A DNA stretch of 18,538 nt from Acetatifactor sp. (GCA_016293615.1 JAEDDX010000053.1:1-18538); one strand, 5' to 3'; counted from the stretch's first letter, positions 1 to 8,121 are shown. Translations and numbers: made by a program. Notes: generated by a model from the sequence alone, not told the origin.

Positions 1-53
<53 letters not shown>

Positions 54-88
54 CCGTAACGTAAATCCTTTGCGTCACAACATTGGTT

Positions 89-117
89 ATTTTACATTGT
101 ATTTTAGTAAAAGTCAA
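89..117 (-). promoter_or_regulatory. sigma-70-type promoter of tRNA-Phe
   Basis: On the minus strand there is TTGACT (112-117), a 17-base spacer and TAAAAT (89-94). The -10 box ends about 35 bases before the mature tRNA 5' end. The preceding gene ends at 144 with no visible hairpin, so some read-through into the tRNA is possible. Confidence 0.8.
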
Positions 118-143
118 CCCCTTTTTTCAATTTTTTTCACAAC

Positions 144-1328
144 TTACTCCAATCCCGTTCCTTCACCGCAATAATACTGCAGCAGCAGTTTCACCACTCT
201 GCTGTAACTGATCTTGCCGTCAGAAACACCGTTGAGCTTCAGATTCGTCTCCACAAAGGTTTCCGCTGCCTTGTCCACGATTTCGGTATCGATGATCGCC
301 TTGCCGTTGATACGGTCCCATTCTTCCTCCGTGACAAACACTTTATCCTGCCAGACCTGAGGCAGGATCTCACAGGGCTCAATTTTGGCAGCGGTACGTT
401 CATACAATTCAGGATTCTGAATCCAGACTTTCACGACATCATTGTTCAGATACACCAGCACGCTCAGATACCCTGAATACCTGACATACAGATCCTCCGA
501 CTGAATGCATGCCAGATAAGCAATAAAATTCGCCTCATCCTCGTAAATATAGCCTCTCAGGTGCGCCAGCTCATGGCACATCGTCGCCGGCCGGTTCAGC
601 GGATGCATCACAAAATTGATATTAGCCTCCATGGAAAAAGGGAAATAGTACCCCTTCATATATTGCTGGCACATAAAATCCGAGAAAAACATGGGCTTGG
701 GGTCCGGATACCAGCCATCCAGCTGCGGATAGGTCTCACCCAGCTTTTTCATCATGTTCTTTGCTTCCTCGCCGGGATTGCAGTCATACACGATCCTTCC
801 CCGCTCATCCCGCTCCACAAGCATGGAAAGCCGGTTACACTCTTCCGCCACCATATTGTAGACACGAAACAGGTCCTCCTCCGAATACGCTTCGCTGTCC
901 TCGCCGAAATAGACCGTCGAGAAAGTGGATGCATGATACAAAATGGTACAGTTCAAGGTCATAATCAGGCAGACGATTCCAACCACCCACGCCAGGAATC
1001 CATAGAAGCCCTTCACAAGGCGCAGGAAAGGCTTGGGCAGTTTCCTCCTGATACATGCAGACACAAGCGCCGATACCGCAAAGACGCCCCCGAGAATCAG
1101 GGCAGCGCCCACCAGAACAACGCCTGCGACAATCAGCCATTCTCCGACAGAGAACGGGAACAGTCCCGTCAGACGGCCGTATGTATTGACCCATATCGGA
1201 AAAATCCACCGGATATACCAATCGCAAAAAGCCGTACTGCTCCATGCCAAAAGATTCAGCAGGAGCACTACGGCTATCATGACAGCAAAGCTTATTCTCT
1301 TCTTATTCCCAAGACATATACTGCGCAT
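144..1328 (-). CDS. DUF3810-family membrane protein with HExxH motif (putative zinc metallopeptidase)
   Basis: The protein has 394 residues. The N-terminal third holds three hydrophobic segments (about 11-31, 62-90 and 107-130). The rest carries the DUF3810 signature: HELAH at 252-256 followed by the acidic EDEANF motif at 263-268, an arrangement seen in gluzincin-type zinc peptidases with two His and a downstream Glu as zinc ligands. The family has no well-established substrate. The start overlaps the end of the upstream DUF3048 gene by 26 bases in another frame, and only a weak GGGA site precedes it, so translation is probably coupled. Family membership is judged from the HELAH...EDEANF pattern and topology; proteolytic activity is inference. 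Confidence 0.85.
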   Translation of the reverse strand: MRSICLGNKKRISFAVMIAVVLLLNLLAWSSTAFCDWYIRWIFPIWVNTYGRLTGLFPFSVGEWLIVAGVVLVGAALILGGVFAVSALVSACIRRKLPKPFLRLVKGFYGFLAWVVGIVCLIMTLNCTILYHASTFSTVYFGEDSEAYSEEDLFRVYNMVAEECNRLSMLVERDERGRIVYDCNPGEEAKNMMKKLGETYPQLDGWYPDPKPMFFSDFMCQQYMKGYYFPFSMEANINFVMHPLNRPATMCHELAHLRGYIYEDEANFIAYLACIQSEDLYVRYSGYLSVLVYLNNDVVKVWIQNPELYERTAAKIEPCEILPQVWQDKVFVTEEEWDRINGKAIIDTEIVDKAAETFVETNLKLNGVSDGKISYSRVVKLLLQYYCGEGTGLE

Positions 1329-2535
1329 AGCTATCCCAAATACAGCAAATCCAGGTCTTGCCCTGATTCAGAACGATTTCGTCACCGTTCTTGTCGTAGA
1401 ACAGGTTCGGGGCATTGTCTGATTCTCTCTTCCAGGTTCCTTTGATTACTTTACCGTTGGTAAAGATGTAAGCATCTCCCGTTCCGTGAACGCCGAATGC
1501 GAGGTAGTCATAGTTGGGATCGTTTGGAAGTCTCTCCTCACCATGGCAGACCTTGAAGATAACATTGGTCACTGCGAGCTGCTCACCGTTCATCTCATCC
1601 ACCTGCTTCTGACCGTACTGTGTACGATAGTAGAGTCTGTCCTCTTCATTGTAGGCAAAGCAGGGATTGTGCTTACCGTATCCGCCGGCATTGCTCTGGG
1701 TTCCGCCGGGATATACCTTCACAGCGTCAGGATAATCCTCGTAAGTTGCAAGGTATCCGTCATCCGCAAACTCAAATGCCTTTGTGAAGGTTTTTCTGTA
1801 CTCTTTCTCATAGCCCAGACGATCTACAGCCTTCTTATAACCGTCAATGAACATATAGCCGGTGTGCTCGATACCCACGCCGGGTCTGGAGATTCTGTCA
1901 AACGCCTCCGGCGCTCCGTTATAGATACCTGCCAGTGCCTGGCTGACATTGTCGATACGGTCAGAGTTGATCAGCTCCTCTACCCAAGGTCTCGCAAGAC
2001 CCCAGTTACAGTAGATGGAATCATAGGCCATTGCCTCGTAGATGTAGTAGTCACGACTGCTTCGGACGGAACCGATATGGTCCAGATCGTCATAGTCCTC
2101 AAACAGACCCATCAGTCTGGTGATACGGCCTTCTACAGGTGCCTCATAGATGATGCTTGCCTTGGAGATGCCATACTGGGGAAGAGAAACCTGAATGTTA
2201 TTGATCATAACCGCCATGTTTCTTCTCTTGGCAACCTCAGCATCCTTCCATTCGCCGGTCAGCCAGCTCTGCATCTTACCGTCAACAACCTCTCTGGTAC
2301 CGATGGGATGGTTCTCTCCGTTTTTCTTAAAAGAGCCGATCTCTTCCTCCTCTTCGGGAGCATTGGATTCGGAAACTGACTCCTGCTTACTGTCGGATGA
2401 GGATTCCTCTTCAATGATAATCGGTTTCGGACTCAGGGTGGTGACCGGTGCAGTAATCTCTCCTGCATCGCTGCAGCCGCCGAGAAGTCCCATCGTAAGT
2501 GCCAGCATTAATACCGAAATAAACTTCTTTTTCAT
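1303..2535 (-). CDS. DUF3048 domain lipoprotein (YerB-like)
   Basis: The protein has 410 residues. It begins with a lipoprotein signal peptide whose lipobox LLGGC places the lipidated cysteine at residue 21. A Ser/Glu-rich linker (about 42-66) follows. The DUF3048 region starts near RNMAVMINN (105-113) and includes IYEAPVEGRITRL and the GSVRSSRDYY motif (155-164), both typical of YerB-like proteins, whose function is not established. The start is ATG with an AAAGGAT ribosome binding site about 8 bases upstream and a good promoter at 2567-2595. The 3' end overlaps the DUF3810 start, so the two form an operon. It is probably anchored on the outer face of the membrane. Confidence 0.9.
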   Translation of the reverse strand: MKKKFISVLMLALTMGLLGGCSDAGEITAPVTTLSPKPIIIEEESSSDSKQESVSESNAPEEEEEIGSFKKNGENHPIGTREVVDGKMQSWLTGEWKDAEVAKRRNMAVMINNIQVSLPQYGISKASIIYEAPVEGRITRLMGLFEDYDDLDHIGSVRSSRDYYIYEAMAYDSIYCNWGLARPWVEELINSDRIDNVSQALAGIYNGAPEAFDRISRPGVGIEHTGYMFIDGYKKAVDRLGYEKEYRKTFTKAFEFADDGYLATYEDYPDAVKVYPGGTQSNAGGYGKHNPCFAYNEEDRLYYRTQYGQKQVDEMNGEQLAVTNVIFKVCHGEERLPNDPNYDYLAFGVHGTGDAYIFTNGKVIKGTWKRESDNAPNLFYDKNGDEIVLNQGKTWICCIWDSYAQYMSWE

Positions 2536-2566
2536 TTGCAGATCCTTTCAAACATTATTTTCTTCT

Positions 2567-2595
2567 ATTTTAGCGCGAAAGGGCTGATTTGTCCA
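2567..2595 (-). promoter_or_regulatory. promoter of the DUF3048-DUF3810 operon
   Basis: On the minus strand, TGGACA (2590-2595) and TAAAAT (2567-2572) are separated by 17 bases, about 30 bases before the ATG. This suggests the DUF3048 pair is transcribed independently of the zinc-ribbon operon just upstream. I see no clear terminator between 2596 and 2648. Confidence 0.7.
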
Positions 2596-2648
2596 TTTGA
2601 TTCATCCATTCTTAAGAAAGAAAATACCGGAATCGGACAAAATCTTCC

Positions 2649-3107
2649 TTATTTTTCCAATATACTGTCAATTTTCTCCTTTTCGGGACTCATGACATAC
2701 AATCTCGAAGCTGCGGATTCCTTCTTTTTCGCCCACTCTGCAGCAAGCTCCTGCTCGCCCTGCTGCGTATATATCTTCTCGTACAGTGCGGCCTCGAAGT
2801 AATCCCCTACCGCGTAGTATTCCTCGTACTCGGCATCTCCCACATGGATATCGCCGCAGCGATTTGTACCGGCCATCTCCATCACGCTGCCGTAGTCCTG
2901 TCTCATAACAGCACTCTGGAAGGAATAATTCTCATAGCTGTAGTCCTTCTCCTCGAGGAAAAACAGTACCATCGCAATCAGACACAGCACTGTCACAACA
3001 CTCATGACTGCAATGGCGATGTCCAGCAAAAACAGGCCCTTGCTCTTCTTATCCTGCGAAAGCCTCCTTCCGATGGAGCCAAATGTCTGGTTTTTATTCT
3101 GCCTCAT
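2649..3107 (-). CDS. small single-pass membrane protein, third gene of the zinc-ribbon operon (unknown function)
   Basis: I do not recognise this family. From the chosen start (MRQNKNQTFG) the protein has 152 residues: a basic N-terminus, one long hydrophobic segment (about 24-51), and an acidic, tyrosine-rich extracytoplasmic part ending in a helical Lys/Glu-rich tail. I chose the ATG at 3107 because GGAG lies 10 bases upstream. The longer frame back to 3155 would add an Arg-rich stretch lying wholly inside the upstream gene. The start overlaps the end of the upstream gene by 14 bases, which points to coupled translation. Topology resembles the two upstream proteins, without zinc-binding cysteines. 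Confidence 0.7.
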   Translation of the reverse strand: MRQNKNQTFGSIGRRLSQDKKSKGLFLLDIAIAVMSVVTVLCLIAMVLFFLEEKDYSYENYSFQSAVMRQDYGSVMEMAGTNRCGDIHVGDAEYEEYYAVGDYFEAALYEKIYTQQGEQELAAEWAKKKESAASRLYVMSPEKEKIDSILEK

Positions 3108-3852
3108 TCTGCGCCATCTCCTTTCTCTTCTGCTCCAACAGCATGCCTCTCTCAAACTTTTCCATCATGGGAGCCGCAGCGGCTTCCTCTTTCGTAAAGC
3201 CGGCAAACTGCTGCAGCATACATTCGATATTCGCGACCAGCCTGTCTGCCAGCGCTTTCTCTTCATCCGTGATATCGTTGTAAAGAGAGTCGTCCTCCGA
3301 GTAAATGCATCTGTTGTAGAAATAATCCAGGGCATCATTCACATATTCTGCCTGTCTCGCAGTTTGTTCCGCATTGATTGAAAACTTCACCAGATAATCA
3401 TATACATTGGTATAAAAGTCTATCATCATTTTCACATTGCGGTATCTGTTTTCATAGGGGCTGTCATAAAAACTGATATCCTTGTATTCGATAAAGCTCT
3501 TAAATTTGTGGTATTCGCCCTCCTCCAGATACTGATCCAACACTTTGCTGTACTCGTCATACTTTCGGTTCGCTTCACTTCTGTGATAGGATCTGACGAT
3601 CTTATAAGCATTGACTCCTGTAAAGAACATCAGCAGGGAAGCCACGATGAGGACGGAAAGAACGACCACGCGGACTACCGTCCGGGAATACAGCGCCGTT
3701 TTTTTCTTCACTAATGTCTTCGTTTCCTCGAACTCTCCCCGGTACTTCTCCATGTCCTCGCGGTGCTGTTGACCGAATGTATTGGTTCTTCCGCAATGCT
3801 TGCAAAATACATCCTCCAGCGCGATATCACCGCCGCAATACTCACACTTCAT
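3094..3852 (-). CDS. zinc-ribbon single-pass membrane protein (second operon gene, unknown function)
   Basis: The protein has 252 residues. The N-terminus is a zinc ribbon with CxxC pairs at C3/C6 and C17/C20. A charged helical stretch follows, then one transmembrane segment (about 59-81) and a mostly helical region of about 170 residues with many Tyr, Asp and Glu. The ATG directly follows the stop codon of the upstream gene, and the GGAGGG site sits inside that gene's last codons. It resembles the upstream protein in architecture, so the two may be old duplicates or partners. Zinc binding follows from the cysteine pattern; no enzymatic motif is visible. Confidence 0.8.
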   Translation of the reverse strand: MKCEYCGGDIALEDVFCKHCGRTNTFGQQHREDMEKYRGEFEETKTLVKKKTALYSRTVVRVVVLSVLIVASLLMFFTGVNAYKIVRSYHRSEANRKYDEYSKVLDQYLEEGEYHKFKSFIEYKDISFYDSPYENRYRNVKMMIDFYTNVYDYLVKFSINAEQTARQAEYVNDALDYFYNRCIYSEDDSLYNDITDEEKALADRLVANIECMLQQFAGFTKEEAAAAPMMEKFERGMLLEQKRKEMAQNEAE

Positions 3853-4623
3853 CTATTTTCCCTCCTTTAAGTACTTCTTGACATACTCCGAAGACATGTT
3901 CCAGGGTACACTCTGGGCGTAATTCTCCTTCAGAGCCTTTTCGAACCTCTCATAATCCTCGGCGCTCATCTGCCACCTTACCGCGAAATCAGCCTCCGAC
4001 CGCTCAAGGTAAGGAAGCAGCAGTTCAAATTCTGTTTCCGTAAACTCACTCTTTCTCAGGAAAATTCCCTTCAGCCGCCATTGCTGCTGGAACAGATCCG
4101 TCATAAAGAAATCATTCAACCCCTCTGAGGCTTCCAGTGCCAGATACTCATCCACCGATCTGCAGGCAATCAAAGCACTTAAGAAATTGATATGCGACCA
4201 GTCATAAATGGCGGAATTCTCCTGCGTCAGAATCTCATCATAGAGAAGCAGAAGCTCATCCGTCTTACCGGCCTCATACAACGCATCCAGCTTAGGGAAA
4301 TACTCCTGTTTCCAGGCATAGATGTCGCGGTAGTCTGTCTTATCCGGCCTCTTACTTAGAAGAAAGATGCCGACAATGACCAGAACAACAATCCCCATCA
4401 CAAGAAACAGGCGGCCCAGTCTGCGTCCCTGCTTCTTCATTTCAGCCTTCAGTTCGTCCATGGAATCATCACTGAGACCTTCCATATCCTCCCGGACACC
4501 CTCCAGCTTTTTCAAATATTCATTTTCTTCACCCTTGAGGTTTGCGGAGCCACAGTACGGACACCCGGCAAGCTCCTCGTCAAATTCCGCACCACAGCTG
4601 GTACAGATCATCTTCTTTCCCAT
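3853..4623 (-). CDS. zinc-ribbon single-pass membrane protein (first operon gene, unknown function)
   Basis: The protein has 256 residues. It has an N-terminal zinc ribbon (C7/C10 and C21/C24), an acidic possible coiled-coil stretch (about 31-68), one transmembrane helix (about 71-90) and a helical C-terminal part of about 165 residues. I prefer the ATG at 4623 because AAAGGTGA lies about 5 bases upstream; the alternative GTG at 4632 would fall inside that site. It is the first gene after a promoter (4658-4685) and runs directly into the next zinc-ribbon gene. By topology the ribbon would be cytoplasmic and the helical part outside, but orientation is inference. Confidence 0.8.
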   Translation of the reverse strand: MGKKMICTSCGAEFDEELAGCPYCGSANLKGEENEYLKKLEGVREDMEGLSDDSMDELKAEMKKQGRRLGRLFLVMGIVVLVIVGIFLLSKRPDKTDYRDIYAWKQEYFPKLDALYEAGKTDELLLLYDEILTQENSAIYDWSHINFLSALIACRSVDEYLALEASEGLNDFFMTDLFQQQWRLKGIFLRKSEFTETEFELLLPYLERSEADFAVRWQMSAEDYERFEKALKENYAQSVPWNMSSEYVKKYLKEGK

Positions 4624-4657
4624 AACAATCACCTTTGGCTACAAATACTTATCTATT

Positions 4658-4685
4658 ACTATACCATATCTTATCACAAAAGCAA
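4658..4685 (-). promoter_or_regulatory. promoter of the zinc-ribbon operon
   Basis: On the minus strand there is TTGCTT (4680-4685), a 16-base spacer and TATAGT (4658-4663), about 35 bases before the ATG. It follows immediately after the terminator at 4693-4725, which fits the start of a new transcription unit. Confidence 0.6.
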
Positions 4686-4688
4686 AGT

Positions 4689-4725
4689 AAAAGAGACCGT
4701 CCGGGCTATCAACCCGGGCGATCTC
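4689..4725 (-). terminator. intrinsic terminator of the Dabb-sulfatase unit
   Basis: On the minus strand a 13-base arm (4713-4725) pairs with 4693-4705 across a 7-base loop, with one mismatch and one G-U pair and a CCCGGG/CCGGG core. TTTT follows. It begins 20 bases after the sulfatase stop codon. Confidence 0.85.
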
Positions 4726-4745
4726 CTGGCATTGCTTTCTCCATG

Positions 4746-6845
4746 TTACGGTACCAGCGACTGCGCGACAATATCATAGTAGTTGTTCCTTAAGATATAG
4801 GCGCTGAAGAGGTAACGGTTCGTTACATCCTGCTTTTTCGCGGAGAGGTATGCATCCTTTTCCTCCTCCGTCAGGTCCTTCAGCCAGATGGTCTCCTTCG
4901 TCTTCTTGTTGTAGCAGACCGTATCCGACACGAAGCTCTTGTCCTTGAAGATGACGAGTCCCTCTTCCGTGGAGAAGATATCCCTTCCGGCGTACATCCT
5001 GGAATCATAATGAAAACCAAACAGATTCAAAAGTGTCGGCACAAGATCTACCGAGCAGCATGCTTTATCCACAACCACCGGCTCCTCCATCGCCGCATTC
5101 CACAGAATCAGACTGTTTCGGTACAGATCCATCCCCTGAGAAAGGTCTTTGCCTGCCAGCTCCTCATACTGCTCCTCGCTCATGCCGTACGGATAGTGGT
5201 CCGCACTTAAGCAGATGACGGTATTCTCCAGCTTACCTGCCGCCTCAAGCTGTTCCAGCAGAGACTGCATCGCTTTGTCCAGCTCAATATTGCAAGCGAT
5301 ATAAGCCCGCGCGTTCTCAGACATATCCAGTCCTGCCACTGCATCCTTATTCCAGGAGGACATACGGTTGCCGGCAAAGTTGTAGTTCATATGTCCGGAA
5401 ACAGTCATGTAATACACATGGAAGCGGTCCTCATTCACATACTTGGGAACCGTACTCAACATCATCTCATAGTCGGAAGCCGGCCATGCATTGGGATGCT
5501 CCACCTCGAAAATATGACTGCCCCACTCTGCCTCGGAAAGATTTCCCAGTTTGATGGCATTGAAATCATAGCCCAGATTCGGGTGCGTTCTGTGTCTGTC
5601 ATAGTAGGACAGAGAGTTGTTGTGAAACGCCCAGGAGTAGACGCCCTGCTGTGCGAAAAACCTAGGCAGGGTATATGCCATGTTGATATCCGCACTCTTG
5701 CGCATACTGAACTGTCCGTCCGGAATCAGTCCGCTGCAGTTCACATACTCACCGTCACTGGTGCTGGTCGACCAGATGGGCACATAGTAATTCGGAAATA
5801 CAAACGAAGAATTCACCATCTTATACAGAGTCGGGGTGAGATCTTCCCGGATGGCGTAGGTCGAGAATCCTTCCGCGGTCAGGAAAATCAGGTTATAGCC
5901 CTCAAACATCCCGGTGTACTCGTTGCGGTTGGTGGAAGCCAGTCCGTTGATATAATCCGCAAGCCATTTTTTCTCCTTGGATCCTTGTGACAAAGATGTC
6001 AGTTTTTCTGCATCAATGTTCCAACGATAGGGAGAAGTATCCAAAACAGGCTCCGGATTCTCGTTGTTTTCCTCCGAGCCCTGACTGTGTTCCTCGGAAG
6101 GTTCTTCCCCTCCCTCGAGATTGCCGGAGGACAGTCCGTCGGAAGAAGGTGTCGGAATCTCCGGGATTCCCGCGGACGATTCGGGGTTGGAAGGCTGGGC
6201 ATCCCCGCCTCCGAACTCGATCTTGTCGATCAGACTCTGTGCCACATAGAATACATCCCTCTGTGCCACAGTCAGCACGCCCATGTTTTCCATGACCGTC
6301 AGCGGATCATAATATTCCGAATAATCCTGCGCAAACTCCGCTTCCACAGTGTTGCCGATCATAATGCAGCAGATGCAGAACGCGAGGGAAACGACCATGA
6401 CAAGCACCAGACGGAGCTTTTGAATCTGCCGAAGCACCACCCGCCTTAAGATTTTCTTCTTTCGCAGCACGATTATCAGCACCAGAGGCAGAAGAAGCAT
6501 CAGATGAATCGGCGTCACCTGCCAGAGGCCCAGCAGGGCATCTCTCCAGTAATTGGTGAGCGCGTCCGCTCCTCCGAGCGCTGCCGCCGTCAGCAGAAGC
6601 GGTTGGGCAAAAATATGATAATATACGGTCTGTGCCAAAAACAGGACATACTCTGCCCCGAGCATCACACCCACGGCTATTTTTTCTGCTTTTTTGGAAA
6701 CACTGCCGCTGATAAACGCCTGCACCGCCGCAATCAGAGAAATCAGTCCCAGCAAAAAGACAGGATTGCCGCCGGTTGGTCCAAAAGACCCGATATGAAA
6801 CACCAGCTCCATATATACCAGAATCCCGGCATAAATAAACCACAT
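4746..6845 (-). CDS. LtaS-like sulfatase-fold membrane enzyme (lipoteichoic acid synthase / phosphoglycerol transferase family)
   Basis: Family members transfer glycerol-phosphate from phosphatidylglycerol onto surface polymers outside the membrane. Numbering here is from the upstream ATG at 6851. Five hydrophobic segments occupy about residues 3-170. A Ser/Pro/Glu-rich linker lies at about 214-272, followed by the sulfatase-fold domain (about 318-600). The expected metal and catalytic positions are visible: E327 in TAEGF, T364 in STSDGE, H487 in SGH, and D551-H552 in SADHYPYG. These match the Glu, Thr and Asp-His of characterised LtaS. I prefer the ATG at 6845 (GGAG 8 bases upstream), since at 6851 that site would be only 2 bases away. 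The exact polymer made cannot be told from sequence. Confidence 0.88.
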   Translation of the reverse strand: MWFIYAGILVYMELVFHIGSFGPTGGNPVFLLGLISLIAAVQAFISGSVSKKAEKIAVGVMLGAEYVLFLAQTVYYHIFAQPLLLTAAALGGADALTNYWRDALLGLWQVTPIHLMLLLPLVLIIVLRKKKILRRVVLRQIQKLRLVLVMVVSLAFCICCIMIGNTVEAEFAQDYSEYYDPLTVMENMGVLTVAQRDVFYVAQSLIDKIEFGGGDAQPSNPESSAGIPEIPTPSSDGLSSGNLEGGEEPSEEHSQGSEENNENPEPVLDTSPYRWNIDAEKLTSLSQGSKEKKWLADYINGLASTNRNEYTGMFEGYNLIFLTAEGFSTYAIREDLTPTLYKMVNSSFVFPNYYVPIWSTSTSDGEYVNCSGLIPDGQFSMRKSADINMAYTLPRFFAQQGVYSWAFHNNSLSYYDRHRTHPNLGYDFNAIKLGNLSEAEWGSHIFEVEHPNAWPASDYEMMLSTVPKYVNEDRFHVYYMTVSGHMNYNFAGNRMSSWNKDAVAGLDMSENARAYIACNIELDKAMQSLLEQLEAAGKLENTVICLSADHYPYGMSEEQYEELAGKDLSQGMDLYRNSLILWNAAMEEPVVVDKACCSVDLVPTLLNLFGFHYDSRMYAGRDIFSTEEGLVIFKDKSFVSDTVCYNKKTKETIWLKDLTEEEKDAYLSAKKQDVTNRYLFSAYILRNNYYDIVAQSLVP

Positions 6846-6880
6846 CAACATTTCTCCATCATCCTTCGTATCAACTAACC

Positions 6881-7183
6881 CTACTGTTCAAAGTCAAAGC
6901 AACTGCGGACTGCGGTGTAAGGGCGAACCTTGCCGTTCGCTACAGCAACATGCTCGGGATGAACGGCATATCCCTTCAAAGCTTCTTCGTCCGTAAAGGT
7001 GGAATCCAGCATTAAATCAGCGTTAGAGCTTGCCAGCCCTTCCGTATATACATGAATCTCGGTCAAACCGGGGATCTTACCCATAAGGCCCTCAAGTCCT
7101 TCCTTGATGCCTGCCTTCACGGCAGCCTTCTCCCCGGCGTTTAACTCATCCTTCAATGTCCATAAAATCACATGCTTTACCAT
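6881..7183 (-). CDS. Dabb-domain (stress-responsive alpha/beta barrel) protein
   Basis: The protein has 100 residues from the ATG at 7183. It starts MVKHVILWTLKDE, has a central helix, TEIHVYTEG, and ends with the HPEHVAVA helix and a final strand, the usual outline of the Dabb family of small dimeric ferredoxin-like barrels. Members range from polyketide cyclases to proteins of unknown role, so no reaction is assigned. A purine-rich GGGACGG lies upstream of this ATG. A longer start at 7204 would add seven residues not typical of the family. It is 30 bases ahead of the sulfatase gene and probably co-transcribed with it, an association I cannot explain functionally. Confidence 0.82.
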   Translation of the reverse strand: MVKHVILWTLKDELNAGEKAAVKAGIKEGLEGLMGKIPGLTEIHVYTEGLASSNADLMLDSTFTDEEALKGYAVHPEHVAVANGKVRPYTAVRSCFDFEQ

Positions 7184-7266
7184 GTCATCCGTCCCTTCTG
7201 CCACAGCAGCGCACTCCGACGCCCGGGCATAGTTTTTACTAATATCATTATTACTGTCACGCTTTT

Positions 7267-7295
7267 ATTTTATGCTCTGTCAAAATGACTGTCAA
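7267..7295 (-). promoter_or_regulatory. near-consensus promoter of the Dabb-sulfatase unit
   Basis: On the minus strand, TTGACA (7290-7295), a 17-base spacer and TAAAAT (7267-7272) lie about 84 bases before the Dabb ATG, implying an untranslated leader of roughly 75 bases. I see no riboswitch-like structure in that leader. Confidence 0.8.
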
Positions 7296-7378
7296 CGATT
7301 GGAAGCAGAAAATACCTTAAGAATCCATAAAAACCACCGCAGACACGTTTTGTACCCAATATACCGTTTCCAACGGGC

Positions 7379-7419
7379 AAAAAAATACCTCAACTCCTTA
7401 TTATGAAGGACTTGAGGTA
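7379..7419 (-). terminator. intrinsic terminator of the tRNA-Tyr/tRNA-Leu unit
   Basis: Two 14-base arms (7406-7419 and 7386-7399) match at 13 positions around a 6-base loop. Seven T follow on the minus strand (7385-7379). The hairpin begins right after the discriminator base of tRNA-Leu. Confidence 0.93.
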
Positions 7420-7420
7420 C

Positions 7421-7504
7421 TGCCGGCAGCCGGACTTGAACCGGCACGATGTTGCCACCGAGGGATTTTAAGTCCCTTGCGTCTGCCTATTCCGCCATGC
7501 CGGC
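7421..7504 (-). tRNA. tRNA-Leu (UAA)
   Basis: On the minus strand the gene is 84 bases with acceptor strands GCCGGCA and TGCCGGC and discriminator A. The anticodon loop CTTAAAA gives anticodon UAA. A class II long variable arm and a T-arm with GTTCAAG are present. CCA is not encoded. Confidence 0.94.
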
Positions 7505-7566
7505 AAGACGCAATTAACCAAATGCGCGTGTCCACTCGGAAGCTGTGCTTCCTTGCAACGTGCAAA

Positions 7567-7648
7567 TGGATGGAGGTGGATTCGAACCACCGAAGCAATT
7601 TGCAGCAGATTTACAGTCTGTCCCCTTTGGCCACTCGGGAATCCATCC
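7567..7648 (-). tRNA. tRNA-Tyr (GUA)
   Basis: On the minus strand the gene is 82 bases with acceptor strands GGATGGA and TCCATCC and discriminator A. The anticodon loop CTGTAAA gives GUA. A long variable arm and a GTTCGAATCC T-arm are present, and CCA is not encoded. The 62-base spacer to tRNA-Leu contains a 6-bp hairpin (7538-7552) without a T tract, so I treat the two tRNAs as one transcript. Confidence 0.94.
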
Positions 7649-7680
7649 ATATCATAAGGCCAATGCCCTGACAATGTGAC

Positions 7681-7709
7681 ATTTTAGCATACATCATTTG
7701 AAAATGCAA
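7681..7709 (-). promoter_or_regulatory. promoter of the tRNA-Tyr/tRNA-Leu unit
   Basis: On the minus strand, TTGCAT (7704-7709), a 17-base spacer and TAAAAT (7681-7686) end about 32 bases before the mature 5' end of tRNA-Tyr. Confidence 0.75.
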
Positions 7710-7796
7710 GCACTTTGTCAGCGGACATCCGTTCTGAAAATTTTAAGATTCCTCTCAACCGACAAAAACCGGATGATAAGCGATACAAAAGTATTC

Positions 7797-7868
7797 TTAC
7801 AGAATTCCTCTGAATTTTTTTAATGTTTTGATTTGACGGTCGACACGACCGGAAGGAACCGCCTGCCT
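7797..7868. repeat. conserved flank downstream of the Rpn fragment, copy 1
   Basis: About 70 non-coding bases that recur, imperfectly, at 18142-18208. Both copies lie just downstream (minus strand) of an Rpn-family 3' end. Shared blocks are TTCCTCTGAATTT, a T-rich stretch, GATTTGA and a small hairpin GGTCG-ACA-CGACC (7838-7850) followed by GGAAGGAA. The function is unknown; it could be a remnant of a mobile unit's end. Confidence 0.7.
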
Positions 7869-7876
7869 GAACGAAG

Positions 7877-8095
7877 CTACATCCGATTGCTTTCCCTACA
7901 GAACTGCTCCAGAGACTCTGATTTTATTGCAGTTCTGTGCCATTCCTTCAAGGTATCCGAATACTTTTCGGACAGAATACGGGTGCGAAGCTCTTCCGGT
8001 ACTGCAAAGTGCTCTGACAGAATATCCAGGATAAATTCAGCCTGGCCAATTGCTCTGCCTTCTGCTCTGCCGGCCTTGTGTTCGTCCTTTAACAG
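7877..8095 (-). pseudogene. truncated C-terminal remnant of an Rpn-family nuclease/transposase-like gene
   Basis: About 73 residues from LLKDEHKAGRAEG to the stop codon match the fragment at the right edge of the window, including GRAIGQAEFILDILSEHF and VPEELRTRILSEK. Proteins of the Rpn (PD-(D/E)XK, recombination-promoting nuclease) family in Clostridia often end this way; the assignment is from memory of such tails. The nuclease domain is missing. Upstream of about 8095 homology stops, and the frame runs into the terminator hairpin of the neighbouring surface-protein gene, where the only start would be a GTG inside the hairpin without a ribosome binding site. It has one fewer AEGR tetrapeptide than the right-hand copy. 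I call it a dead remnant. Confidence 0.65.
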
Positions 8096-8121
8096 TGAGT
8101 GCTTTTTTGTCAAATACAACA

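Noticed and set aside
561..1445. Long open frame on the plus strand (294 codons) opposite DUF3810
   Set aside because: It is antisense to a gene with clear motifs, has a His/Arg-rich low-complexity composition, and has no recognisable domain.
1486..2379. Plus-strand open frame of 297 codons opposite DUF3048
   Set aside because: It mirrors the codon structure of the DUF3048 gene and shows no domain of its own.
2586..2643. Inverted repeat GATTTGTCC / GGACAAAATC as a terminator or operator
   Set aside because: The arms are about 40 bases apart, one overlaps the DUF3048 promoter -35, and no T run follows. It may be chance.
3108..3155. N-terminal extension of the third operon gene
   Set aside because: It lies inside the upstream gene, is Arg/Trp-rich, and the ATG at 3107 has the better ribosome binding site.
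7362..7378. CCGTT/AACGG small palindrome next to the tRNA-Leu terminator
   Set aside because: It has only a 5-bp stem and no associated signal.
7538..7552. 6-bp hairpin between the two tRNAs as a terminator
   Set aside because: No T run follows, and both tRNAs are served by one promoter and one terminator.
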